This document shows positions 1 through 6,154 of a stretch of 6,832 nt of DNA, one piece after another. Origin of the DNA: CBDUEV01 sp965366365 (GTDB lineage Bacteria > Actinomycetota > Acidimicrobiia > Spongiisociales > JAENVV01); assembly GCA_965366365.1 (NCBI GenBank), contig CBDUEV010000111.1:1-6832 (forward strand), given 5' to 3'. The notes under the pieces were generated by a model. That model was not told where the DNA came from and did not search any database. It saw only the letters and a list, made by a program, of their open reading frames with translations. The position numbers and the translations under genes were made by a program. The first letter of the stretch is position 1. Every line of letters begins with the position of its first letter.

Positions 1-1
1 C

Positions 2-718
2 AAGCAACTCGGACCGCTCCTCGAACAAACCGCAGCCGAGTTCGAAGGGGCATTTGAGCTCGTCAAGATCGACGTCGACGCCAACCAGGCCCTGTCGGGT
101 CAGCTGGGGATACAGAGCATTCCCACGGTGATCGCCTTCGTGAACGGGCGCCCCGTCAACCAGTTCCAAGGAGCGATTCCCGCCGCCCAACTCCGAGAAT
201 GGCTCGGTACGTTCGTCGAGCCACCGACCGACCCGGAGGTGGCGGAGGCGATCGAACTGCTCGAACGGGGCGAGGAAGCGCAGGCCGAAGCGAGACTGCG
301 CGCCATCCTCAGCGACCGAGCCGAACCCGAAGCTGCGCTCACCCTGGCCCTGCTCTACATCGACCAGAACCGGCTCACAGAGGCGCTCGAAGTGCTCGGC
401 ACGCTTCCTCCGTCGGAAGACGTCAACCGGCTCGTTGCCATCGCCCGGATGGGCGAAGCGGCGGCCGGAGCCGGCGAGATCGAAGCCAAGCTGGCTGCCG
501 ACCCGGAGAACCTGCAATTGCAGATCCAGCTGGCGCGAGCCATCGCCGGCCAGGGCCGCTACGAAGAAGCGCTCGAATCGTTGCTCGAGATCGTCGCTGC
601 CAAGACCGACGAGAGCGACGACGCCCGCGACGGCATGGTCGAGATCTTCGGCGTCCTCGGTCCTGACCAGCCCATCACCCAGACCTTCCGCCGGCGCCTC
701 GCCAACGCCTTGTTCTGA
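2..718 (+). CDS. Thioredoxin-TPR protein, CnoX/YbbN type (5' end missing)
   Basis: Frame 2 is open from the window edge to TGA 716-718, giving 238 visible residues. Visible residues 1-70 are the C-terminal part of a thioredoxin fold. They start KQLGPLLE, the helix that directly follows the active-site CxxC in this family, and include VKIDVDAN and the cis-proline loop SIPT (Pro about residue 41). The CxxC therefore lies just upstream of base 1 and its cysteines cannot be checked. Base 1 is the last base of a codon that would be the second Cys. Residues 72-238 are helical TPR-like repeats with the typical family ending (GxLGPDQPITQTFRRRLANALF-like). In E. coli, CnoX (YbbN) is a cytoplasmic holdase that works with GroEL and DnaK and protects proteins from chlorine or oxidative stress. 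That role is inferred here from architecture only. GTG 128, inside the thioredoxin domain, is not the real start. The gene is convergent with the giant gene. Confidence 0.92.
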   Translation, partial: KQLGPLLEQTAAEFEGAFELVKIDVDANQALSGQLGIQSIPTVIAFVNGRPVNQFQGAIPAAQLREWLGTFVEPPTDPEVAEAIELLERGEEAQAEARLRAILSDRAEPEAALTLALLYIDQNRLTEALEVLGTLPPSEDVNRLVAIARMGEAAAGAGEIEAKLAADPENLQLQIQLARAIAGQGRYEEALESLLEIVAAKTDESDDARDGMVEIFGVLGPDQPITQTFRRRLANALF

Positions 719-757
719 TCAGGATCGGTCGGATCATCTCGGCGTGTTGAACGCGAG

Positions 758-785
758 CGAGGGGCCGGACGTACCCGGCCCCTCG
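758..785. terminator. Bidirectional hairpin terminator between convergent genes
   Basis: Two perfectly complementary 11-base arms, CGAGGGGCCGG (758-768) and CCGGCCCCTCG (775-785), enclose a 6-base loop (ACGTAC). The hairpin starts 39 nt after the stop of the thioredoxin-TPR gene. On the other strand it begins 7 nt after the stop of the giant gene, so it can serve both. Neither side has a T tract, so it is not a textbook intrinsic terminator. U-less hairpins are common at gene ends in high-GC bacteria. Termination itself is inferred. Confidence 0.75.
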
Positions 786-792
786 ACTCAGG

Positions 793-3700
793 TCACTTCG
801 TCTTGCCGATGATCCGAACAGAGTCGACACCTTCGATGGGTACCCCCGTGAGGGTGACCCCGATCAGGTAGGCCTCGGTGTCCCCCGGCGCCAAGCCTGT
901 CTCACCGACCTGGTAGTGACTGACCAGGTCGACGAAACCGTCCCCGTTCACGTCTTCGAGGTGATCGAGGAATGTGGCAGGGTCGAGCAGCTCATGGTCA
1001 GGCGCGGCCAGGGCCGGTCCGAAGCGAAGGGTGCTGACGTCGATCTCGAGCACGTCGAAGTCGGCGCTGCCCAAGACCGCCACCGGAATCACCCCGGTGC
1101 TTCGATTGACGTTGATCGAGTTCGGATAGCTCCCGGGCTTGATGTCGAGACCGACCTCGATGATTGCCGGCTGCACCCGGATGTCGGAGAGCACAGGGCT
1201 CTCCCCGCCGGAACTCGCCTTCAGCGTCACCCGTACCTCGATGAACCGCCCGAAGGAGGAGAACAGCTCGCCGTTGACCACCGGCTCGAACGCGGCGCCA
1301 CCCAGGCCCGCCTCCGAGTTGGAGGTGCGGACCTCGACGACGATCTCCGTCCCGGGCGGTTCGAAGGCCTGTGGCTCGGTGTTCCAGGTGAGGCGACCCC
1401 ACTCGAAGTCGTCTTCACCCGAGTCCTGGATCACTGTCCAGATCCCTTGCGGCGACGTCGAACCCACCACCACTGCGCCCGTCATGTCGCTGTAGTTGTA
1501 GGGGCCGGCGCCTTCACCCAGCTCCACGGCGAGATCGACTTCACCCAGGCCGTCGGTTCCGCGGCTGGGATCGATCCGGACGGTGGTGTCCGAGAACTGG
1601 TTGGTGATCCACACCTTGCCGGCGGCGTCCACCGCCACGCCTGTCGGCTCGACACCATCAGTGCCGATGATGGCGAGGACGTTGCCGTCGTTGTCGAGGC
1701 GGGTGACCGTTCCGGTGCCGCTGTTCGCCACCCAGATATGGTTGTCGATCGGGGTGACGGCCACCCCGCGGTTGGCCTGGATGGGCGGACCAAACCGCCC
1801 GAAGGTTCCGTCTCCATCGTGATCGAGTTCGGCCACGTCGATGAAACTCTGCTCGGTTATATCGACGGCGGGCTGACCCTGCTCCTCCGAAGAGAAATCG
1901 GCAGTCCAGAAACCGCTGATCTCGTCGGCAAGCACCCAACGTGTCGACCCCTCCAGGAGGCCCGACACGGACACCTCGACGGTGGCGCCCGGAGTGGCGG
2001 TTCCGGTGATCACATCGTCGTCGCTGTCTATCGTCGGCTCACCGAGGTCGATGAGGACAAGGCTCTTGGTGGTGGCTCCGTCGTCAACGGTCACCTCGTG
2101 GCCCACCAGGAGATCGAAGTCCCACTGCGTGACCTCGAGGTCGCCCCACTGGTTGATGGAGGCAGCCACCTCGTAGAGGGCCGGCGTCGCCGGATCATCG
2201 TCATGGACCCGGATCGTGACGGAACCGTCGGGATCCCAGCCCGAACCCCAGATCTGTTCGGTGTCCGGATTCGCCCTGAACACCGGCTCTTGCCAGTCGA
2301 CCCAGGTGACGTCGCGATCGTCGTCGTGCTGGTAGGCGCTCACATGGGATTCGAAACGGAGGTCGACGACGGTGTCGCCTTCACCCGTCGCCACCGAGAA
2401 GTCCGCCTCCCAGGCGCCTGACCCGTCTGCTGTGACAAGGCGCCAGCCGCCCTCTCCGCCAACCTGTACCTCGACCTCGCTGAACGGCTCGGCCGTGCCA
2501 CGCACGATGTCGACGTTGAAGTCGATGTCGGTGATGTACAGATCGAGAACCTGATGCACCTTCGTCGTGGCCCCGTCCGAGACGGTCACGTAGTGACCGC
2601 GCTCGATGTTGAAAGAGCCGCGGAGCCCAAGGTCGATGTTGCCGTTGCCGTCAGTGGTAGTCGACGTCGTGTAGAGCGTTCCGTTGGTCGGATCGTCGTC
2701 GGCATCGATGACCACCGACAGCGGCGTATCGGCCGGCCACCGATTCCAGGTGCCGATGTAGTCGTTGTCCGGCTGGGCTTGGAAGGTCGGGCTGGCCCAC
2801 CAGACACCGGTGGAGTCACCGTCCTCGTCGGCCTGCTGCGAGCCACCGTCGGAGGCGTAGGTCAGGTCCGTCTGACCACTGAAGTCGGCCGACCAGTTGC
2901 CCTGTCCGTCAGCGGTGACCGTAGCGCCGCCGTCGTCGTGCACCCACACGTCGACGTCAGTGTCGGCTTGGCCTCGTCCGTACACGACGTCGCCTTGCAC
3001 GTCGACGCCGTCGACGAACAACGGGATGACGGTGTGCGTCTTCGTGGTGACGCCATCGGACACGGTCACCACGTGGCCCCGCTGAAGGTCGAAGGACTCT
3101 CCGAAGCCGAAGGAGAACCAACCATTGCCGTCGGCGATCTGGGTAGCGGAATACACGACCCCGCTGCCGTCCTCGATCGTCACGGTGATCGTGGCGCCAG
3201 GCGTCCAACGCTCGTTTGCTTGCACCCAGTTGTCGTCGGGTGCGACCTGGAAGCTCGGGAGGGCCCATCGGACGTGGGTGGCGTCACCGTCGTCATCGCC
3301 CTGTTGGGTGCCTCCGGTCGAGGCGTAGGTCACGTCGGCCAGACCGGCGAAATCGGCCAGCCAGTTGCCTGAGCTGTCGGCGGTGGCCACCACCCCTGGC
3401 TCGCCGTCTACCCAGAGGTCGAGCATGGCCAACGGCGTGGTGCGACCGAACACCGTATCGGCTGCCACATCCACACCATCGACGTAGAGATCGATGACGG
3501 TATGGGTCTTCGTCGTTGAACCATCGGACACGGTCACCACCTGACCCCGCTGAATGTCGAAGGTCTCTCCGAGCTGGAACCCGAAGTTCCCCGAGCTGTC
3601 GGCGGTTTGCGAGGCGGTGTACAACTCCGCGCCGCCGGCGTCTTCGATGATCAGGGAGATCGTCGAGGCCGGCGTCCAGGGTCGGTCGGTGCCGACAGAG

Positions 3701-5808
3701 TCGTCGTCCGGCGAAACGATGATGGCCGGCGTAGACCACCAATCGCCTGTCGCGTCGCCGTCATCATCGAATTGCTGTGAGCCGCCGCCGGATTGGAAGG
3801 TGAGATCGAGTTGGGCGCTGAAGTCGGCCACCCAGTTGTTGGAGCCGTCGGCGGTGACGGTGACCTCGCCGACCTCGTGGGCCCAGACGATGACCTCCGA
3901 GCCGGCCTCGGCCCTCCCGACCACGGTATCTGTGGAGACGTCGACCCTGTCGACGAAGAGATCGGTGACCGTGTGGGTCTTGGTGTCGAAGCCGTCGGTG
4001 ACGGTGACGACGTGGCCCCGTTGCAGATCGAACACACCGTCGAGGACAAACTCCCAGCCCCGCTCGCCCACCACCCGGGAATCGGAGTAGACCTCGACTC
4101 CTCCCTCCTCGATGGTCAGGGTCACGGTTTCCCCATGGGTCCAGGTTCCGGAAGATTGGATCCAGTTGTCGTCGGGAGCCACATGGAAGCGTGGCGCGGT
4201 CCACCACACGGCGGTGGCGTTCCCGCTGTCGTCGTATTGTGCCGACCCACCGTCAGAAAGGTAGGTGAGATCGAGTTGGGCACTGAAGTCTGCCACCCAG
4301 TTGTTGGAGCCGTCGGCGGTGACGGTGACCTCGCCGCCCTCGTGGACCCAAACGTCGACCACGGAGCCGGCCTCGGCCCAACCGAACACGGTGTCCTCGG
4401 TCACCCCGACACCATCGACGAACAAACCGGTGACCGTGTGGGTGGCGGTTGTCGTTCCGTCCGAGACTGTCACGAGATGCCCGACCTGAACGTCGAACAC
4501 ATCCCACAAACCGAAATGGAAATTGCCGTCACCGTCGGTGATCTGCGAGTCGCCGTACACGACCCCGCCGCCGTCCTCGATGGTGAGCGAGACCGACGCT
4601 CCCGGCGTCCACGGGCTCTGTGACGCCACCCAGTCCTCGAGAGGTGCCACCCAGAAGGTGGGCGGCGGGTCGGCTTGTAGTGCCAGTCGCATCGACCGGA
4701 GTTCCGGCTTGAACTCAGGGAACAGAGGGGTCGCGGACCCGGTCATCGATGAGGGTGCCGAGTACGTCGATTTCGGAAAGCCGGTTTCGAGCACTCCGTC
4801 AGGCGACACCTTGGCGATGCCGTTCTCCCAGATGGAGGCCCACAGGTAGCCGTTGGTGTCGATGCCGAGCCCGTAGCCACCGTAGGTGTTGACACAGATC
4901 CCGTCACCCGTGGCCGGGTCGTAGCGCATCAGTGGGCCCTCGCCCCAGCCCCAACCGATCGACCACAGCACGCCGTTGCCGTCGACCAGGCCGCCGTAAC
5001 CGCCGCAGCCGATGTCGTCGGCATTGAAGGAATCGAGGATGGCGCCGGTCGATCCATCGAGTTTGTAGAAGAAACGGAGCTCGAACGGGTAGCCGCCCAC
5101 CCAAACGTTGTTGTCGGCGTCCACGGATACGTGGCGCGCCTGCTCGGCGTTGGCCAACCGCTGATAGACGAGAATGCATTCGTCCGCCGCGTCTTGGACC
5201 AGTCCGTCGAGGCCGCCCAATCCGTCGGTGTTGTCGGGCCAAGCCAGGACATCGAAGAGTCCACTCGACGTCCGAATCAATCCGTCGCCATCACGGTCCG
5301 AGCACGTGTTGTACCCAAACGGTGGAGCGACGTACCCACCGTCGGGATCAGGTGTTCCTGTGACGTCAACCCGGGTCCCGCCGACGAGCAGGCCGATCTT
5401 GACGGCTGAGCCGTGCGGCACGCCATCGATCTCGCCCACCTCGCCGCGGTTGGCCGTCCACACGTTTCCGAAGAGGTCGACCGTGGTCCGAGAAGGATCG
5501 AGCCCGTACTCGGCGGGAGCCGTTCGGTACTCACCGACCACCTCGCCGGTCTCGGTGTTGACCCGCACCACGGTCCCGCGGCCAGAAGCGGCCACGTTGA
5601 TGAACGGAAATGGCTCCGTGGGCGAGTCGAGCTGTAGTTGGTCACCGAGCGGGTCGTCGTGGTTGACGCTCACCAGGTTCCCCAGGTCGAAGTCGGCGTC
5701 CGTGGTGTAGATGACGTCGGTGTCGAATACTTGCGCCCCGGTTCCCAAAGGAGCCAGGGCGGTGAAGACGAGAGAGAGCGCACAGATGTACGCCAGTCGG
5801 TATGACAT
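793..5808 (-). CDS. Giant secreted repeat protein with propeller-like and Ig-like modules
   Basis: This gene encodes 1671 residues of unknown function. The start is ATG 5806-5808. It has a GGGGG ribosome binding site five bases upstream and opens directly into a signal peptide: MSYR, a hydrophobic core at residues 5-21, and likely cleavage after TGA at residue 25. Domain order: propeller-like blades (about 40-365); six Ig-like units (383-1342); two propeller-like blades (1343-1430); a beta-sandwich module (about 1433-1549); a C-terminal module opening LDIKPGSYPNSINV (1550-1671). The protein is rich in Asp, Gly, Thr and Val and poor in Lys. The mature protein has only four Cys, all near the N terminus. 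No transmembrane helix, LPXTG or PEP-CTERM sorting signal is visible at the C terminus, which ends VRIIGKTK, so release or non-covalent surface attachment is likely. It appears monocistronic, with its own leader and terminator. A surface, matrix or adhesin-like role is a guess. Confidence that it is a gene is very high; confidence in any function is low. Confidence 0.95.
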   Translation of the reverse strand: MSYRLAYICALSLVFTALAPLGTGAQVFDTDVIYTTDADFDLGNLVSVNHDDPLGDQLQLDSPTEPFPFINVAASGRGTVVRVNTETGEVVGEYRTAPAEYGLDPSRTTVDLFGNVWTANRGEVGEIDGVPHGSAVKIGLLVGGTRVDVTGTPDPDGGYVAPPFGYNTCSDRDGDGLIRTSSGLFDVLAWPDNTDGLGGLDGLVQDAADECILVYQRLANAEQARHVSVDADNNVWVGGYPFELRFFYKLDGSTGAILDSFNADDIGCGGYGGLVDGNGVLWSIGWGWGEGPLMRYDPATGDGICVNTYGGYGLGIDTNGYLWASIWENGIAKVSPDGVLETGFPKSTYSAPSSMTGSATPLFPEFKPELRSMRLALQADPPPTFWVAPLEDWVASQSPWTPGASVSLTIEDGGGVVYGDSQITDGDGNFHFGLWDVFDVQVGHLVTVSDGTTTATHTVTGLFVDGVGVTEDTVFGWAEAGSVVDVWVHEGGEVTVTADGSNNWVADFSAQLDLTYLSDGGSAQYDDSGNATAVWWTAPRFHVAPDDNWIQSSGTWTHGETVTLTIEEGGVEVYSDSRVVGERGWEFVLDGVFDLQRGHVVTVTDGFDTKTHTVTDLFVDRVDVSTDTVVGRAEAGSEVIVWAHEVGEVTVTADGSNNWVADFSAQLDLTFQSGGGSQQFDDDGDATGDWWSTPAIIVSPDDDSVGTDRPWTPASTISLIIEDAGGAELYTASQTADSSGNFGFQLGETFDIQRGQVVTVSDGSTTKTHTVIDLYVDGVDVAADTVFGRTTPLAMLDLWVDGEPGVVATADSSGNWLADFAGLADVTYASTGGTQQGDDDGDATHVRWALPSFQVAPDDNWVQANERWTPGATITVTIEDGSGVVYSATQIADGNGWFSFGFGESFDLQRGHVVTVSDGVTTKTHTVIPLFVDGVDVQGDVVYGRGQADTDVDVWVHDDGGATVTADGQGNWSADFSGQTDLTYASDGGSQQADEDGDSTGVWWASPTFQAQPDNDYIGTWNRWPADTPLSVVIDADDDPTNGTLYTTSTTTDGNGNIDLGLRGSFNIERGHYVTVSDGATTKVHQVLDLYITDIDFNVDIVRGTAEPFSEVEVQVGGEGGWRLVTADGSGAWEADFSVATGEGDTVVDLRFESHVSAYQHDDDRDVTWVDWQEPVFRANPDTEQIWGSGWDPDGSVTIRVHDDDPATPALYEVAASINQWGDLEVTQWDFDLLVGHEVTVDDGATTKSLVLIDLGEPTIDSDDDVITGTATPGATVEVSVSGLLEGSTRWVLADEISGFWTADFSSEEQGQPAVDITEQSFIDVAELDHDGDGTFGRFGPPIQANRGVAVTPIDNHIWVANSGTGTVTRLDNDGNVLAIIGTDGVEPTGVAVDAAGKVWITNQFSDTTVRIDPSRGTDGLGEVDLAVELGEGAGPYNYSDMTGAVVVGSTSPQGIWTVIQDSGEDDFEWGRLTWNTEPQAFEPPGTEIVVEVRTSNSEAGLGGAAFEPVVNGELFSSFGRFIEVRVTLKASSGGESPVLSDIRVQPAIIEVGLDIKPGSYPNSINVNRSTGVIPVAVLGSADFDVLEIDVSTLRFGPALAAPDHELLDPATFLDHLEDVNGDGFVDLVSHYQVGETGLAPGDTEAYLIGVTLTGVPIEGVDSVRIIGKTK
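796..1161 (-). other. C-terminal IKPGS-type module of the giant protein
   Basis: This covers residues 1550-1671. The signature LDIKPGSYPNSINV is followed by GVIPVAVLGSADFDV, STLRFGPA, the EF-hand-like loop DVNGDGFVDLV, and a final GDTEAYLIGVTLTG...GVDSVRIIGKTK. I recognise this as a recurrent C-terminal module of bacterial secreted proteins, usually annotated only as hypothetical. The DxNxDGxxD spacing fits calcium binding. Its function is not known to me. It may replace a classical surface anchor. Confidence 0.7.
1162..1782 (-). other. C-terminal propeller-like blades and beta-sandwich module
   Basis: This covers residues 1343-1549. Two propeller-like blades follow the Ig-like array: ANRGVAVTPIDNHIWVANSG with TVTRLDNDGNV, and TGVAVDAAGKVWITNQFS with TVRIDPSRG. 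Next comes GEGAGPYNYSDMTG at about residue 1433, then a beta-rich module (GIWTVIQDSG, WGRLTWN, VVEVRTSNSEAGL, GRFIEVRVTL, SPVLSDIRV). From memory, this blade-plus-sandwich combination recurs in large secreted proteins of Actinomycetota and Chloroflexota, where the sandwich follows the propeller directly. The blades match the N-terminal ones in style, so they may complete that propeller. Confidence 0.65.
3800..3871 (-). repeat. Near-identical 72-base segment, copy in repeat R2
   Basis: This is the partner of 4265-4336, with 70 of 72 bases matching by eye. The two differences fall in the ADFSAQ region and are silent (GCG/GCA... and GGC/TCT-type third-base changes as read on the plus strand), since the encoded residues are the same. 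It is a potential site for unequal recombination that would add or remove exactly 155 codons. Confidence 0.85.
4265..4336 (-). repeat. Near-identical 72-base segment, copy in repeat R1
   Basis: By eye this segment differs from 3800-3871 at only 2 of 72 positions, with an offset of exactly 465 bases. Both copies encode the strand pair around TVTADGSNNWVADFSAQ. Flanking parts of the same two units differ far more at the DNA level, so the similarity is patchy. That pattern suggests recent duplication or gene conversion rather than protein-level selection alone. Confidence 0.85.
4714..5733 (-). other. N-terminal propeller-like region of the giant protein
   Basis: This covers residues 26 to about 365. 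At least four blade-like repeats of the NHL/virginiamycin-B-lyase type are recognisable. Each has the pattern V(D)xxGNxW followed by a strand and a K/R-I/L/Y-D-x-xTG turn: FGNVWTANRG, NNVWVGGYPF, NGVLWSIGWGWG and NGYLWASIWE. An extra loop after the first blade holds NTCSDRDGDG, an acidic DxDxDG motif like a calcium-binding loop. The only cysteines of the mature protein are here (Cys169, 211, 268, 305), and two disulfides are possible. Catalytic residues of virginiamycin B lyase were not identified. Members of this fold mostly serve as binding scaffolds, so no enzyme activity is claimed. Confidence 0.65.
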
Positions 5809-5829
5809 GTTTACCCCCAAAACGTAAAC
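5809..5829 (-). promoter_or_regulatory. Ribosome binding site inside a small inverted repeat
   Basis: On the coding strand GTTTAC is followed by nine bases (GTTTTGGGG) and then the complementary GTAAAC, which abuts the ATG at 5808. The G run that acts as the Shine-Dalgarno (plus-strand 5814-5818) lies in the loop and the first base of the second arm. The arms would form a weak 6-bp hairpin that exposes or partly masks the ribosome binding site. Alternatively they could be half-sites of a protein operator. The structure also supports ATG 5808 as the start over the in-frame GTG at 5835, which has no G-rich sequence upstream. Confidence 0.5.
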
Positions 5830-6154
5830 CGCCACAACGACCGTGCCGCCAGTGAATCGCCTCGCGTCGCCGCGACGGAGACATCCCTCCCGTTATCACC
5901 CCTCCCAGTGGCAATCCATGCCGGAAATGGCGGGCACCTGCCCACGATCGCGCTCACAGTGACCGCTCGTCCAGGGGCATAGTGCCCCTGGACTGTCTGA
6001 CCGCTCAGCGGCCGGGTAGTTCGCCCCGCGCGCTGCTTCTGGCGGCAGAGCCTGGCAGCCGAGACAACGCCAGCTCTCAGACGTCAGGCTGCCCCTCGGT
6101 CCCCCACCCCGTCACGGGTCGCGCATCCACCCCGCGGCGGCGTGGCGCGGCAGC
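5830..6154. other. Non-coding stretch between the giant gene and the GyrI-like gene
   Basis: No convincing gene lies here: open frames have no ribosome binding site, recognisable protein or consistent start. It must hold the promoter of the giant gene. A TGATAAC-like element (minus strand, plus coordinates about 5893-5899) could be a -10 box about 85 nt before the ATG. I see no good -35 at the normal distance, so I do not call it. Structures seen are a small hairpin CGTCG-CCG-CGACG at 5865-5877, the palindrome at 5969-5993 (separate entry), and complementary arms GGCAGCC/GGCTGCC at 6054-6060 and 6087-6093 with an inner GAGA/TCTC pairing. The last could be part of the 3' end of the GyrI-like transcript. 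No tRNA or known riboswitch was recognised. Confidence 0.6.
5960..6006. repeat. Perfect 25-base palindrome flanked by 9-base direct repeats
   Basis: The arms GTCCAGGGGCA (5969-5979) and TGCCCCTGGAC (5983-5993) are perfectly complementary around the loop TAG. The direct repeat TGACCGCTC occurs at 5960-5968, touching the left arm, and again at 5998-6006, four bases after the right arm. A smaller palindrome, TCAC-A-GTGA (5954-5962), overlaps the left direct repeat. It lies about 160 bp upstream of the giant gene's start and about 160 bp past the GyrI-like stop. It could be a terminator for the GyrI-like operon, an operator, or the residue of a small mobile element. No T tract follows on either strand. 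Confidence 0.7.

Larger units (their letters stand above)
1783..4662 (-). repeat. Six tandem Ig-like protein repeats within the giant gene
   Basis: Unit coordinates, in translation order: R1 4195-4662 (156 residues), R2 3730-4194 (155), R3 3259-3729 (157), R4 2791-3258 (156), R5 2287-2790 (168), R6 1783-2286 (168). The units join head to tail in frame with no linker. Each starts with P-x-F-x-V-x-P-D-D and then W-T-P-G-x-x-V-x-L-T-I-E-D. The centre is FDLQRGHVVTVSDGxTTKTH, followed by DLFVDGVDV. The second half resembles bacterial Ig-like domains of the Big_6 kind: DTVFGRAEAGSxVDVWV, then TVTADGSxNWxADFS. Each unit closes with an acidic loop of D-x-D-G-D-x-T type before the next W-x-x-P. Each unit is therefore probably two beta-sandwich halves, together forming a long rod. 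R5 and R6 share an extra acidic insertion in the first half (ADDDPTNG, DDDPATPA) that R1-R4 lack. Confidence 0.9.

Noticed and set aside
793..900. C-terminal LPXTG, PEP-CTERM or autotransporter anchor
   Set aside because: The C terminus reads as a soluble module ending VRIIGKTK. There is no hydrophobic helix followed by basic residues and no sorting motif.
916..2421. 501-codon open frame on the plus strand, opposite the giant gene
   Set aside because: It is antisense to a gene with a signal peptide, clear domains and in-frame tandem repeats. The translation is His/Arg/Val-rich without recognisable family or ribosome binding site. Long antisense frames are expected in GC-rich coding DNA.
2554..3372. 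272-codon plus-strand frame, with a similar 276-codon frame at 3793-4623
   Set aside because: Both mirror the same antisense phase of the repeated units, so their mutual similarity is a by-product of the minus-strand repeats, not an independent gene family.
4714..5733. Annotation as virginiamycin B lyase
   Set aside because: Only the generic propeller blade pattern is shared. Catalytic residues could not be located, and the protein is giant and modular.
5770..5808. Lipoprotein signal around Cys9 of the giant protein
   Set aside because: The residues before the cysteine are LAYI, with Ile at -1, which does not fit a lipobox. A type I cleavage after residue 25 fits better.
5809..5835. GTG at 5833-5835 as start of the giant gene
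   Set aside because: It lacks a G-rich ribosome binding site and would place nine residues before the signal peptide. ATG 5808 has GGGGG five bases upstream and begins a normal signal peptide.
5960..6006. CRISPR repeat or complete insertion sequence
   Set aside because: There are only two 9-base repeats around one palindrome, with no further periodic copies and no transposase or cas gene in the window.
6007..6154. tRNA or small RNA gene
   Set aside because: GTTCG-like fragments are present but no acceptor stem, anticodon arm or T arm could be assembled on either strand.
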